A DNA stretch of 64,000 nucleotides from Arthrobacter sp. OVS8. GTDB taxonomy: Bacteria > Actinomycetota > Actinomycetes > Actinomycetales > Micrococcaceae. The DNA lies in assembly GCA_028370155.1 (NCBI GenBank), contig CP116670.1:1178001-1242000 (forward strand). The letters are read 5' to 3'. The notes below the pieces were generated by a model. The model did no database searches and was not told the origin of the DNA. It saw nothing but the letters and a program-made list of their open reading frames with translations. How positions within the stretch are numbered: position 1 is the stretch's first letter; the number at the start of each line of letters is the position of its first letter. The position numbers were made by a program, and so were the translations under genes. Below, one piece after another: positions 10,657-19,899 of the stretch.

Positions 10657-10965
10657 CTACGCCGTGATGGGCTGGGAGAACACCAGGAACTTGGCTACTC
10701 CCATGGCGATGGTGACTGCCACGAACAGGAGCAGGAAGCCAAGGTCCAGCGAGATTCCGCCCAGCCGCAGCGGCGGAATGAGCCGACGGAGCAGTTTAAG
10801 GGGCTTGTCTGTGACCGAATACACGGCGTGGGCGGTGACGAGCGCCACGCCGCGCGGCCGCCAGCTCCGCGCAAACATCTGCACCCAGTCGAAGACCAGC
10901 CGGATGATGAGGGCAACAAAAAACAACAGCAGTGCGATATAGAGAAGTCCGAAAACAATTCCCAT
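10657..10965 (-). CDS. YggT family membrane protein
   Basis: 102 aa with two hydrophobic stretches (about residues 3-27 and 72-98) and the family's conserved basic region with PLKLLRRLIPP between them. YggT proteins sit between sepF and divIVA in many Gram-positive and cyanobacterial genomes and are implicated in division or membrane organisation, but the molecular role is not established. ATG 10965 is the only sensible start. The terminator at 11052-11088 separates it from sepF. Confidence 0.88.
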   Translation of the reverse strand: MGIVFGLLYIALLLFFVALIIRLVFDWVQMFARSWRPRGVALVTAHAVYSVTDKPLKLLRRLIPPLRLGGISLDLGFLLLFVAVTIAMGVAKFLVFSQPITA

Positions 10966-11051
10966 GAGTTATCTCATATCTCCATGTTCATTCCGGATAC
11001 CGCAGTGTCCTCTTGATAGTTACGCCTCTATTTCAACACGGATAATTCAGC

Positions 11052-11088
11052 AAGGATGCCAGGCAGGGTGTCCCCGCCTGGCATCCTT
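11052..11088 (-). terminator. Hairpin downstream of sepF
   Basis: Arms 11052-11068 and 11072-11088 (AAGGATGCCAGGC...) pair over 17 positions with one mismatch and a three-base loop. It lies 16 bases past the sepF stop codon; the T tract is short. Confidence 0.75.
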
Positions 11089-11103
11089 GGGCAAAATCCT
11101 GGA

Positions 11104-11634
11104 CTAGCTCTGGTTGAAGAAGCTCGCCTGTGTCTCGCTGACCTTCTTGTCATCGCCGATGACTTCGACGTACGACGGCGAGAGCAGGAAGACCTTGTTC
11201 GTCACGCGCTCGATGCTGCCGCGCAGTCCGAAGACCAGCCCGGCGGAGAAGTCGACGAGCCGCTTGGCATCCGCCTCGCCCATGTCAGTGACGTTCATGA
11301 TGACGGGAATGCCGTCACGGAAGCTTTCACCAATGAGCTTGGCATCGTTGTAGGACCGCGGGTGGATCGTGGTGATCTGGCGGAGGCCGGTGTGCTCTTC
11401 GCGGCTCGATGCCGCTCGCTTGATGGGTGTCACAGGTGCGCGATATTCCTCTTCAGCGGCGTAGGGCTCTTCCTTGGGGACCTCGCGGACAGGCGCCGGC
11501 GCGCGGCGTTCCTCGCGGTCATGCTCCATGGAGTCGTCCTCATCCTTGTGCGATGTTTGGTGTTCGGACTCGTAGTGTTCGTCGCCGTCGGCGAGCCCAA
11601 GATAGATCATTGTCTTGCGCAGAGCGCCGGCCAT
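11104..11634 (-). CDS. sepF: SepF cell-division protein (FtsZ anchor)
   Basis: Membrane anchor and bundler of FtsZ, the functional replacement for FtsA in actinobacteria. The amphipathic N-terminus ([13 protein letters not shown]) is followed by a charged linker of about 70 residues and the globular domain with [29 protein letters not shown] and [15 protein letters not shown]. 176 aa, intact. ATG 11634 is backed by AGGAG six to seven bases upstream. The likely ligand is the FtsZ C-terminal peptide encoded at 13320. Confidence 0.95.
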   Translation of the reverse strand: MAGALRKTMIYLGLADGDEHYESEHQTSHKDEDDSMEHDREERRAPAPVREVPKEEPYAAEEEYRAPVTPIKRAASSREEHTGLRQITTIHPRSYNDAKLIGESFRDGIPVIMNVTDMGEADAKRLVDFSAGLVFGLRGSIERVTNKVFLLSPSYVEVIGDDKKVSETQASFFNQS

Positions 11635-11721
11635 GGTCGACTCCTAATCGTGTCCGTGAGCGGGCCGATCAATGACTTAGCAGCCTTGGAATCCCCGCCA
11701 TTACCTTCCAATACGTTGAAC

Positions 11722-12478
11722 CTACCGCAACGCCGGACGCGGACCGAGAATATCGGAGCCAACGCGAAGGTGTGTCGCCCCCAGACGGACGGCCTGTTCC
11801 AGGTCCTGGCTCATGCCCGCGGAAATGCCCGTGGCACCGGGATGGACCGCCGTGAGGCGCGCCGAGAGCTCCGCGAGTTTTTCGAATGCCGGGACCGGAT
11901 CCGCGCCAAGGGGGCCACAGCCATGACGCCCGCGAGGCGGATGCCGGCCGAGCCGGCCAACTGCGCGGCCAGAGCCGGGACGTCCGCCGGAAGTGCGCCT
12001 CCGCGGTGTCCCCCGGCGTGGTCGTCGAGGCTGACCTGGATAAAGCACTCCAGCGGCGCCCGCCCGGTGCGTTCCTGTTCGGAGGCCATGGCCTTGGCCA
12101 GGGCAACGGCCAGTGGGAGCCGGTCCACCGAGTGCACGGCATGGGCGTACTTCACGACCGATTTGGCTTTGTTGCTCTGGAGCTGGCCTATGAAGTGCCA
12201 GCGCAGCTCCAGCCCGGCCAGTGCGGCCGCCTTCTCCGACGCCTCCTGGTCCCGGTTCTCCCCACGTCCGTGACGCCCAGGGCGGCGAGCCGCCGGACGT
12301 CCTCGGCAGGGTGGAATTTGGTGACCACGATCAGCTGCGGCGGCGATTCCGCCCGGCCGGCTGCTGCCGCGGCGTTGCCGATCCGTTCCCGGACGGCGGC
12401 GAGCCGCTCCCGGAGCTGTTCCAGCCGCGGATCCGTGTGACCGCCGTCGGGCTGCTGCGTATTGGGGTGTTCATTCAT
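11722..12478 (-). CDS. YggS/PLPBP pyridoxal-phosphate homeostasis protein (two base losses)
   Basis: Single-domain PLP-binding protein of the alanine-racemase fold that buffers intracellular PLP; no catalytic activity is known. Recognisable are LIVVTKFHP (PLP lysine), RWHFIGQLQSNK, the HSVDR segment and the C-terminal ISAGMSQDLEQAV and HLRVGSDILG. Losses are in the C run at 12260-12263 (restores VTDVGENRDQEASEKAA) and in the G run at 11920-11924 (VMAVAPLGADPVPAF). Repaired length is about 252 aa. ATG 12478 overlaps the pgeF stop by eight bases, suggesting coupling. Confidence 0.9.
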
Positions 12479-13220
12479 CCGTTCGGTCCGTCCACACCAG
12501 TCCGGCGAACCGTCCGGTGTCCTGGTCGCGGCGGTAGGAAAACAGCCGTACGTCTTCGAGGGTGCAGTTGCCGGAGTATTCGACCGCCACGCCGGCGTCC
12601 TGCAGTTGGCTGCGGACGGCGGCGGGCAGGTCCAGGCCCGGTGTGCCCCTGGTCGTGGTGCACCATGCGGCGGGCACCCGGGCGGCGACGTCACGGCGCA
12701 TGTCCTCGGGGACCTCATAGCATCGTCCGCAGACGGAGGGGCCGATCCAGGCGGTGAGCCGGGCCGCGCCATGGTCCCGCATCCGCGTGACAGCGGCCGG
12801 GACGACACCGGAGGCAACGCCGGGGCGGCCGGCATGCACAACGGCGAGGACCGGGGCTTCACCGGCGGCCCGGTCACCGACCAGGACAACCGGCACACAG
12901 TCGGCGACCATCACGGCCAGGGGTTCCCCCAGAGAGACCATTGCGTCAGCGGTCGGGGCGTCGGTACCGGCGTCAGCGCCGGGGGCGTCAGTACGGTGAC
13001 CCGCCGGCGTCGCGGCGTCGATGACGGCGACCTCGTTGCCATGCACCTGGTTCATGTACCGGAAGGGCCGGCCGGCGAGTCCCACTGCGGCTTCGAGGTC
13101 TCCGCGACGGCGCCGGACGTCCACCGGGCTGTCACCGACATGGAGAGCCAGGTTGCCGGCGGCGGCGTTCGTGAAAGCCACCCAGACGCCCGGCCGGACT
13201 TCGGCCCGCCACGAGAACAT
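12471..13220 (-). CDS. pgeF: PgeF/YfiH (DUF152, laccase-domain) protein
   Basis: 249 aa, intact. The family is called peptidoglycan editing factor in E. coli, and members have purine nucleoside phosphorylase or adenosine deaminase-type activities in vitro; the physiological substrate here is unknown. Metal-site motifs are MNQVHGNEV, VADCVPVVL, VVHAGRPG and CGRCYEVPEDM. The third is HAGRPG rather than the HAGWRG seen in many bacteria, a variant that I believe is common in actinobacteria. Its position directly after ftsZ and before yggS is the usual Gram-positive arrangement. Confidence 0.87.
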   Translation of the reverse strand: MFSWRAEVRPGVWVAFTNAAAGNLALHVGDSPVDVRRRRGDLEAAVGLAGRPFRYMNQVHGNEVAVIDAATPAGHRTDAPGADAGTDAPTADAMVSLGEPLAVMVADCVPVVLVGDRAAGEAPVLAVVHAGRPGVASGVVPAAVTRMRDHGAARLTAWIGPSVCGRCYEVPEDMRRDVAARVPAAWCTTTRGTPGLDLPAAVRSQLQDAGVAVEYSGNCTLEDVRLFSYRRDQDTGRFAGLVWTDRTDE

Positions 13221-13275
13221 TCAAAACCCCAGATCGTTGCCAAACTTGTTTACAGAACTACGATCCTACGAGAAA

Positions 13276-13311
13276 GCACCATGGCACTGCCATCCGGCAG
13301 TGCCATGGTGC
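13276..13311 (-). terminator. Hairpin terminator downstream of ftsZ
   Basis: Perfect 16-bp arms, 13276-13291 and 13296-13311, with a four-base loop, nine bases past the ftsZ stop codon; on the minus strand TTTCT follows. It may reduce read-through into pgeF. Confidence 0.85.
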
Positions 13312-13319
13312 TTCAGGAC

Positions 13320-14546
13320 CTACTTGAGGAAGTCGGGGACATCCAGGTCGTCGGAGTGGCGTCCGGACAGGTCCGGCTCCACGACGGAAGGAAGGTCGAC
13401 GTCGAATCCGGAGTCTGCAGGGACCGCGGACGGGCGCTGCTGGCCCCAGCCGCCGTACCCGGAGGCGCCGACAGTGGCGTGCAGAGGCTGGACCTGGGCC
13501 GAGGACGGAGCCTGGACCGGGGCCGGGGCTGCCGCGGGCGCCGCCGGGCGCTGCGGTGCCGCCTGCGGAAGGGACTGGTCCATGGACGGCGAGGTGGCCT
13601 TGACGTCGTCGAAGCCGGCGGCGATGACGGTGACGCGCGCTTCGTCGCCGAGCGCATCGTCGATGACCGCACCGAAGATGATGTTGGCTTCGGGGTGGGC
13701 GACTTCCTGGACCAGCCGGGCAGCCTCGTTGATTTCGAAGAGGCCCAGGTCCGAGCCGCCCTGGATGGACAGCAGGACGCCGTGGGCGCCGTCAATGGAT
13801 GCCTCCAGCAGCGGGGAGGCGATGGCCAGCTCCGCAGCCTTGACGGCGCGGTCTTCACCGCGGGCCGAGCCGATGCCCATCAGCGCCGAGCCTGCGCCCT
13901 GCATCACGGACTTGACGTCGGCAAAGTCAAGGTTGATCAGGCCGGGAGTGGTGATCAGGTCGGTGATGCCCTGGACACCGGACAGCAGGACCTGGTCGGC
14001 GGAACGGAACGCGTCCAGCACGGAGACATTGCGGTCGCTGATGGACAGCAGGCGGTCGTTCGGGATCACGATGAGCGTGTCGACCTCATCGCGGAGGGCG
14101 TCAATGCCGGCCTCCGCGGAGCCGGCGCGGCGGCGGCCTTCAAAGGTGAACGGGCGGGTGACAACGCCGATGGTCAGCGCGCCGAGGGAGCGTGCGATCC
14201 GGGCCACGACGGGCGCGCCGCCGGTGCCGGTGCCGCCGCCCTCGCCGGCGGTGACGAACACCATGTCGGCGCCGCGGATGACCTCTTCGATTTCCTCGGC
14301 GTGGTCCTCGGCAGCCTGCCGGCCGACCTCAGGATTCGCACCGGCTCCCAGCCCGCGCGTCAGCTCACGCCCGATGTCGAGCTTGACGTCTGCATCGCTC
14401 ATCAACAATGCCTGCGCATCGGTGTTGACCGCGATGAACTCGACGCCGCGAAGACCGACCTCGATCATGCGGTTGACTGCGTTCACGCCACCGCCGCCGA
14501 TGCCGACGACCTTGATGACGGCCAAGTAATTCTGCGGAGCTGCCAC
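13320..14546 (-). CDS. ftsZ: FtsZ tubulin-like cell-division GTPase
   Basis: Forms the cytokinetic ring. 408 aa, intact. GTP-binding signature EGGGTGTGG at residues 102-110, [15 protein letters not shown] at the N-terminus and the T7-loop [11 protein letters not shown] are all present. A Pro/Ala/Gln-rich linker from about residue 310 leads to the conserved C-terminal peptide [10 protein letters not shown], the binding site for SepF and FtsW-type partners. The start is GTG 14546 with AAGGGA upstream. A 238-bp gap separates it from ftsQ, so it probably has its own promoter in addition to read-through. Confidence 0.98.
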   Translation of the reverse strand: MAAPQNYLAVIKVVGIGGGGVNAVNRMIEVGLRGVEFIAVNTDAQALLMSDADVKLDIGRELTRGLGAGANPEVGRQAAEDHAEEIEEVIRGADMVFVTAGEGGGTGTGGAPVVARIARSLGALTIGVVTRPFTFEGRRRAGSAEAGIDALRDEVDTLIVIPNDRLLSISDRNVSVLDAFRSADQVLLSGVQGITDLITTPGLINLDFADVKSVMQGAGSALMGIGSARGEDRAVKAAELAIASPLLEASIDGAHGVLLSIQGGSDLGLFEINEAARLVQEVAHPEANIIFGAVIDDALGDEARVTVIAAGFDDVKATSPSMDQSLPQAAPQRPAAPAAAPAPVQAPSSAQVQPLHATVGASGYGGWGQQRPSAVPADSGFDVDLPSVVEPDLSGRHSDDLDVPDFLK

Positions 14547-14613
14547 GTTACGTGTCCCTTGTTCGTGTTCTATTGCGAAAACTGATGGAGTCGGGCTTGA
14601 AGCTTTGAACCTT

Positions 14614-14632
14614 AACCTTCGACTTGAAGGTT
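14614..14632. promoter_or_regulatory. Palindrome in the ftsZ leader
   Basis: AACCTTC and GAAGGTT arms separated by five bases lie 68-86 bases upstream of the ftsZ start, with a further AACCTT half-site next to it at 14608-14613. The 12-mer AAGTCGAAGGTT (minus strand) recurs at 63924-63935. It is a plausible operator for a dimeric regulator; the binding protein is unknown. Confidence 0.4.
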
Positions 14633-14784
14633 ATAGTTATGTCAAGTAACTCATGCTGTGACGCTATTTCCTTGTGTGATGACATTCAATAACCGGCGCC
14701 GCGTGTCGCGGTAATACCGCCAAAATCGCCGCTTTGGGTGCCGTATTGGTGCTGTCTTGGTGCCGGTGGTCATGTGATCGGCGG

Positions 14785-15733
14785 CTATCGGGTGACCGGG
14801 TGCCGCGGCACACTGACGTCGTAGATCCGGACCGGGTTCTTCGGGTCCGCGGGCATCCTCAGCAGGGCCCCGAGGACCCTCGCTTTCAGCTCCTTCTCCC
14901 CGCGTTGCCCCACACGATCGTCTGGCCGTCAACGAGCTTGAGTTCAACGGCATCCACCGACTTCGCCGAGGCGTTGGAAAGCCGGGCGAGCACGTCGGCG
15001 GGCAGCGCGCCCAGGACCCCGGTGATGGCATGGAACAGGTCCTTGGGCAGCGTGCCGCCTCCGCCGTCGATGACCGGAAGCTTGATCGCAGCCGGGTCGG
15101 CGGAGTCGCTGAGCTTCACCCCGTCGGCGTCCACCAGCTGGTGCGCCTTGCCCTGTTTGACCAGGGCCACCGGCACGCGTTCGGTCACCTTGACCTGCAG
15201 GGTCGACGGCGGGCGGGCCTGGGTGGTGACTTCTTTGACCTGGACCAGCGGTTTCAGGAGGGCAGTGACGTCGCCGTCGCTGATCTGTGGCAGGGGTTTA
15301 CCCTCCAGCGGGGCGAGGGCCTTCTGGATCTGGGCTGCCGTCAGCAGTTTCGTCCCTTCCACGCTCACTGTCTGCAGCGCGAGGACCGGAGAGTAGACAG
15401 CCCCGGCGACGATCCCCGCCACCAGCACCGCCAGGGCGGCGATGGTGCCCTGGACAATTCGCCGGCGGCGCCTGACCTTTGGTTCGGGAAAGGACAGCAC
15501 GTTGTCCCGGGCGGCAGGGCCCTCTGCTTTGTTCCGGCTGCGGCTCCGGGGGCAGCTGCGGGTCCCGCTCCGGGGGCTCCGGCTGTGGGACCGCTTCCGG
15601 CGCTGTCTGTGCTGTTTGTGCTGGATCTGCTGTCTTTGGAGGCCGAGATGACATCCGGCGCCGCCGGGTCCCCGCTCCCGGACGGGGACCGGCGTGCGCC
15701 CGCCTTGTAGCCGGGGCGGCGGGTGCTAGGCAC
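14785..15733 (-). CDS. ftsQ: FtsQ/DivIB division protein (two base losses)
   Basis: Bitopic divisome protein that links FtsW-FtsI to the Z-ring. A Pro/Ser-rich cytoplasmic region is followed by a basic stretch (KVRRRRR), one membrane helix (about 20 residues ending GAVYSP) and the POTRA domain (LQTVSVEGTKLLTAAQIQ). Losses: in the GGG/CCC run near 15518-15522, restoring RAPAARDNVLSFPEPK, and in the CCCC run near 14899-14902, restoring NAGEKELKARVLGALL. Repaired length is about 316 aa. GTG 15733 overlaps the murC stop (GTGCCTAG), which argues for this start. Confidence 0.9.
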
Positions 15734-17162
15734 CGGGCACCCCGTCGTTCGGGTTCACGTCAGCGCTGTCGTTCAGGGCCGCAACGATCAGCGGCCCGTA
15801 GGCCGTGACGTCGCCGGCACCGACGGTGAGCACGATGTCCCCGGCCCGGCGGCGGACACCACGGACTGCACTGCCTCCGCGTCCGGTCCGACGAGCCGCC
15901 CGCCGGCGCCGAGGTGCGCGGCGATCAGCTGGCTGCTCACACCCGGAATCGGATCTTCGCGGGCCGGATAGATGTCCAGGACCAGTGCCGTGTCCGCGGT
16001 GTTGAGCGCCGCGGCGAACTCTTCGGCGAATTCCCGGGTCCGGGAAAACAGGTGCGGCTGGAAGAGGACGTGCAGCTTGTGGCCGCCGGCCACTGACCGT
16101 GCCGCGGACAGGGCAGCCCGCACTTCGGTGGGGTGGTGCGCGTAGTCGTCGTAGACCCGGACGCCGCGGCCCTCCCCTTGAATTCGAAGCGCCGGGACGC
16201 CCCCGTGAAGTGCGACAGGGCGCCGGCGGCAACCGCGGGATCCACGCCGAGTTCGAGGGCGACGGCGAACGCCGCCGCCGCGTTGAGGGCGTTGTGCCGT
16301 CCGGGAACGTGCAGCTCGAGGGGAAGCGGCCGGCGGGCGTGCTGATGGCCACGTCTCCCGGGCCGCCGTCGTGGAGCACAAGCTGGGCGTCATCGCCGGT
16401 GCCGTAGAGGACCACGCGGGTGTTGCCGCGCTCGAGGGTCCGCAGGGCCAGGGCCCTGGCTCCGGCGTCGTCCGCGCAGGCAACCAGGACACCGTCGGCC
16501 GGGAGCAGGGCCGTGAAGCGGTCGAAGGAGGCGTAGACGGCTTCGGCCGTGCCGTAATGGTCCAGATGGTCCGGTTCGACGTTGGTCACAACGGCGATCT
16601 GCGGGCGGTAGTTCAGGAAGGACCCGTCGGATTCGTCCGCTTCCGCGACGAAGATCGGGGTGCTGCCGCTGGCGGCGTTGACGCCCAGCGCGGGCACGTT
16701 CGCGCCGATGGCGAACGACGGGTCCAGGCCCGCGCCCTGCAGGAGGACGGCAATCATGGACGTGGTGGTGGACTTGCCGTGGGTGCCGGCGACGGTCACG
16801 GCGGTGTCCTGCGCCATCGCGGCCGCGAGTGCCTCGGAGCGGTGGAGCACCGGAAGCCCGGCAGCCCGCGCTGCTGCCAGTTCGGGATTGTCCGGGCGGA
16901 TGGCCGAGCCCGCGACGACGCTCTGAGCGTCGCCCAGGTTGGCGGCGTCATAGCCGACGCAGATCCGGGCGCCGGCCGCGGCAAGGTCTGCCATGACCGG
17001 CAGGTCCTTGGCGTCGGAGCCGCTGACCGGCAGCCCGCGGGCCACCATGATGCGGGCCACGGCGGACATTCCCACGCCGCCGATGCCGATGAAATGCACC
17101 CGGCCGAGGGACTCCGCCGTGCGGGTGGCCGTGGTGGTGTGCTGGTGTTCGGGCTGGGTCAT
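15726..17162 (-). CDS. murC: UDP-N-acetylmuramate--L-alanine ligase (three base losses)
   Basis: Adds L-Ala to UDP-MurNAc, the first stem-peptide step. The Rossmann motif FIGIGGVGMSAVARIM, the ATP loop AGTHGKSTTTSMI, VAEADESDGSFLNY, VVTNVEPDHLDHY and YDDYAHHPTEVRA identify it. Losses are in the G runs at 16320-16323 (RFPLELHVPG restored), 16174-16177 (EFKGEGRGVRVYDD) and 15839-15842 (GPGDIVLTVGAG). Three losses bring the C-terminus back to the starting frame. About 479 aa after repair. Four bases separate it from murG, and ftsQ overlaps its end. Confidence 0.95.
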   Translation of the reverse strand: MTQPEHQHTTTATRTAESLGRVHFIGIGGVGMSAVARIMVARGLPVSGSDAKDLPVMADLAAAGARICVGYDAANLGDAQSVVAGSAIRPDNPELAAARAAGLPVLHRSEALAAAMAQDTAVTVAGTHGKSTTTSMIAVLLQGAGLDPSFAIGANVPALGVNAASGSTPIFVAEADESDGSFLNYRPQIAVVTNVEPDHLDHYGTAEAVYASFDRFTALLPADGVLVACADDAGARALALRTLERGNTRVVLYGTGDDAQLVLHDGGPGDVAISTPAGRFPSSCTFPDGTTPSTRRRRSPSPSNSAWIPRLPPAPCRTSRGRPGASNSRGGPRRPGLRRLRAPPHRSAGCPVRGTVSGRRPQAARPLPAAPVFPDPGIRRRVRRGAQHRGHGTGPGHLSGPRRSDSGCEQPADRRAPRRRRAARRTGRGGSAVRGVRRRAGDIVLTVGAGDVTAYGPLIVAALNDSADVNPNDGVPGA

Positions 17163-17166
17163 TCCG

Positions 17167-18315
17167 CTACCGCTTCCTGCCGTGCTGCTTCGAGGGCTTT
17201 GCTGATGCTGCGTTCACTTGGGCCGTTTCCAGGACGAGGTCTGCCATGCGCTGGTCAGCGTCGCGGATCCCGAGCTTTTCGGCGTTGGCTGACATTCCCG
17301 CGAGACGGTCCGGATCCTGCAGCAGCGGGATGATGTGCTCGCGGACCCAGGCGGGCGAAAACGTGCCGTCCTCCACCAGGAGGGCGCCTCCGGCCTCGAC
17401 GAGTCCGGCGGCGTTGAGCGCCTGTTCGCCGTTGCCGATCGGCAGCGGAACAAAAACTGCCGGAACGCCGACGGCGGCGACCTCGGAGACCGTCGCGGCG
17501 CCGGAGCGGGCCAGCAGCAGGTCCGCAGCGGCGTACACCGTTTCCATCCCGTCGACGTATTCGCGCTGCTGGTAGCCGGGTGCTGCGAGCGGCTTGCCGT
17601 CGGCGTCGTGGACGGCTTTGCCCCGTCCGGTGATGTGCAGGGTCTGGATTCCGGATTCCGCGAGGAGGCCGACCGACGCCGCGAGGGTGCGGTTGATGCT
17701 CTGGGCGCCCGAGGAGCCGCCGGTCACGATCAGCGCCGGACGGTCCGGGTCCAGTCCAAGGGCTGCCCGCGCCGCGGCCCTGGCCGCCGTCCGGTCAAGG
17801 CTGGAGATTTCCCCGCGCATCGGCATGCCGACGTGACGGGAGGCGCCCAGCCGGGTCGCTGCGAACGCCACGGCAACGTGTCCGCCCAGCCGTGCTCCCA
17901 CCCGGTTCGCCAGTCCGGGGCGCGTGTTCGCCTCGTGGATGACGATGGGGATCTTGCGGCGCCAGGCCGCGAGGTACATCGGCGTGCAGACATAACCGCC
18001 GACGCCGACCAGGACGTCCGCTTTGGCGTCCTCCAGGATGACTCCGGCCTGCTTCACGGCGCCGACCAGCCGTCCGGGCAGCCGGAGCAGGTCCAGCGAG
18101 GGACGCCGGGGCAAGGGAACCCGGCTGATGGTGGCGAGGTCCACCCCTGCGGCCGGCACCAACCGGGCTTCCATGCCGCCCGGTGTTCCCACGGCCAGCA
18201 GCCTCACGTCGGGGCGGGTCTCCCGGAGGGCGTGCGCGATGGCCAGGAGCGGGCTGATGTGTCCGGCTGTTCCGCCGCCGGCAAGGACGACAGACAAAGA
18301 CGACTCGGTATTCAT
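17167..18315 (-). CDS. murG: MurG, lipid II-forming GlcNAc transferase
   Basis: Transfers GlcNAc to lipid I on the inner membrane face to make lipid II. 382 aa, intact. The glycine-rich [18 protein letters not shown] loop, [42 protein letters not shown], and the UDP-binding [29 protein letters not shown] region are present. ATG 18315 follows the ftsW stop region with a six-base gap. The C-terminus is lysine- and arginine-rich ([10 protein letters not shown]). Confidence 0.97.
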   Translation of the reverse strand: MNTESSLSVVLAGGGTAGHISPLLAIAHALRETRPDVRLLAVGTPGGMEARLVPAAGVDLATISRVPLPRRPSLDLLRLPGRLVGAVKQAGVILEDAKADVLVGVGGYVCTPMYLAAWRRKIPIVIHEANTRPGLANRVGARLGGHVAVAFAATRLGASRHVGMPMRGEISSLDRTAARAAARAALGLDPDRPALIVTGGSSGAQSINRTLAASVGLLAESGIQTLHITGRGKAVHDADGKPLAAPGYQQREYVDGMETVYAAADLLLARSGAATVSEVAAVGVPAVFVPLPIGNGEQALNAAGLVEAGGALLVEDGTFSPAWVREHIIPLLQDPDRLAGMSANAEKLGIRDADQRMADLVLETAQVNAASAKPSKQHGRKR

Positions 18316-18321
18316 AAAGGC

Positions 18322-19897
18322 CTATTTACGCTTTCGTGCGGGATTTCTGGGGGCGGGAGTTCGGGTGGACGGCGTCCTGGCGGCCGGCGTTCCGGGAGCC
18401 GGCGTGCTGGCCGGCGGTGTGGCAGCCGGCGCTCTGGTGGATGGCGCTGTACGGGCTGGCGTATTGGCCGGCGGTTTCCTGGCGGCGCTCCCGGCTGTGT
18501 TCCTGGCTGTGGTGCCGGCTGTTTTGCCGGCCGTTGTCCCGGTTGTGGCCGTCGCTGCGCCGCGTGCCGCGATCCGCTTCCGCAGCGACGCCGCCAGCCC
18601 GGCCGGACCAAACCTGAAGAGCCGCTTCGGCTGGAGGCCCGGCGCCATCTGTGCACGGGCCAGGGACAACACTACGCCGATCGCGCACAAGGACATGAGC
18701 AGGGCCGAGCCGCCGTAGGAAATGAACGGGAGCGGGATTCCCACCACGGGGGCGAGGCCGGTGACCACGGCCATGTTGACCGTCGCCTGGCCCAGCAACC
18801 AGACCATGATGGTGCCGGCCAGGACGCGGTGGAACATGTCCTTCTGGGCCACAACCACCCGGTAGATGGCGGTGCCGAGGATGGCGAAGAGCACCAGCAC
18901 CACGAGGGTTCCCACCAGTCCCAGTTCCTCGCCGATGATCGCGAAGATGAAGTCATTGTGCGCTTCAGGGATCCAGCTGTACTTCTGCCGGCTCTGCCCC
19001 AGCCCCACCCCGAACCAACCGCCGGACGCCAGACCGTACAGGCCGTTGGTCGACTGGTAGTTCAGGTCGGAGCCGTCCGCGCAGGTCTGCCCCGTCCAGG
19101 ACAGGATGCGGCAGACACGGTTGGGGCTGGTGATGGCCATAACAGCCGTGCCCGCCGCGATGACGACGCCGGCGATCCCGAACAGGTATAGCCGCACCCC
19201 GGCGAAGAACAGCGCGGCCGCCGTGATCATCATGACGATCATGGCGGTGCCGAGGTCGTTGCCCATCAGGATGAGCCCGACGATTCCGGCCGCCCCCGGG
19301 AGCACCACGGGGACCAGGGCGTGCTTTGCCTGGGACAGCAGCTTGGCCTTGCGGTCCAGCACCGTGGCCATCCAGAGCGCAAGCGCCAGTTTGGCCGCCT
19401 CGGACGGCTGGAATGTGAAGGGCCCGACGTCGATCCAGTTCTTGTTGCCGAGGGCGCTGCGGCCGATAACCAGTACCAGCACCAGCAGCACGAAGGCGAC
19501 GATGATGGCGATCCAGGCGCCGCGCTTGAGCCAGACCACGTTGACCCGGGACAGCAGGAACATGCCAAACAGGCCGATCCCGGCGAACAGCCCCTGCTTG
19601 AGGGCTGCCGTGTACGGCGACTCCCCGCTGCGATGGCCTCGACGCTGGAGGCGGAGAGCACCATCAGGATGCCGATCGCCGTCAGCGCGAGGGTGGAGCC
19701 CAGGATCAGGTAGTACGTGGAACCGTTGCGGGACTTCCCCGTCCCTTCGAGGGCGGACCAGAACCCCGGTACCAGTCCCGGACCTTGCGGCCGGCCGCCT
19801 GCGGGCCTGATGGTGCCTGGGCAGGCGCCGTCCTGGCCGCCGTCGGCTTTGTTGCGGCCGGTGGGGCCGCGGGCGAACGTGTGGGCGTGCTGACCAT
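18322..19897 (-). CDS. ftsW: FtsW lipid II polymerase of the divisome (two base losses)
   Basis: SEDS-family peptidoglycan glycosyltransferase working with FtsI. About ten membrane segments are visible. Conserved regions include STYYLILGSTLALTAIGILM, GPFTFQPSEAAKLALALWMA, the Asp-bearing AHNDFIFAIIGEELG and GIPLPFISYGGSALL. Losses: C runs at 19764-19767 (DWYRGFWSALEGTG restored) and 19623-19626 (AAGESPYTAALKQGLF). Repaired length about 525 aa. The C-terminal cytoplasmic tail of about 85 residues is built of repeated Ala/Thr/Pro/Arg blocks, unusual in length. Two bases separate its ATG from the murD stop. Confidence 0.93.
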
Positions 19898-19899
19898 AG

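Noticed and set aside
12462..14585. A 707-codon plus-strand open frame opposite pgeF and ftsZ
   Set aside because: It is antisense to two clear genes, has Arg/Gly/Val-rich composition typical of high-GC complementary frames, and shows no domain or ribosome site.
17335..19191. A 618-codon plus-strand open frame opposite murG and ftsW
   Set aside because: Antisense shadow of conserved genes with no recognisable motif; similar shadows at 5152-6534 and 20185-21453 were rejected for the same reason.
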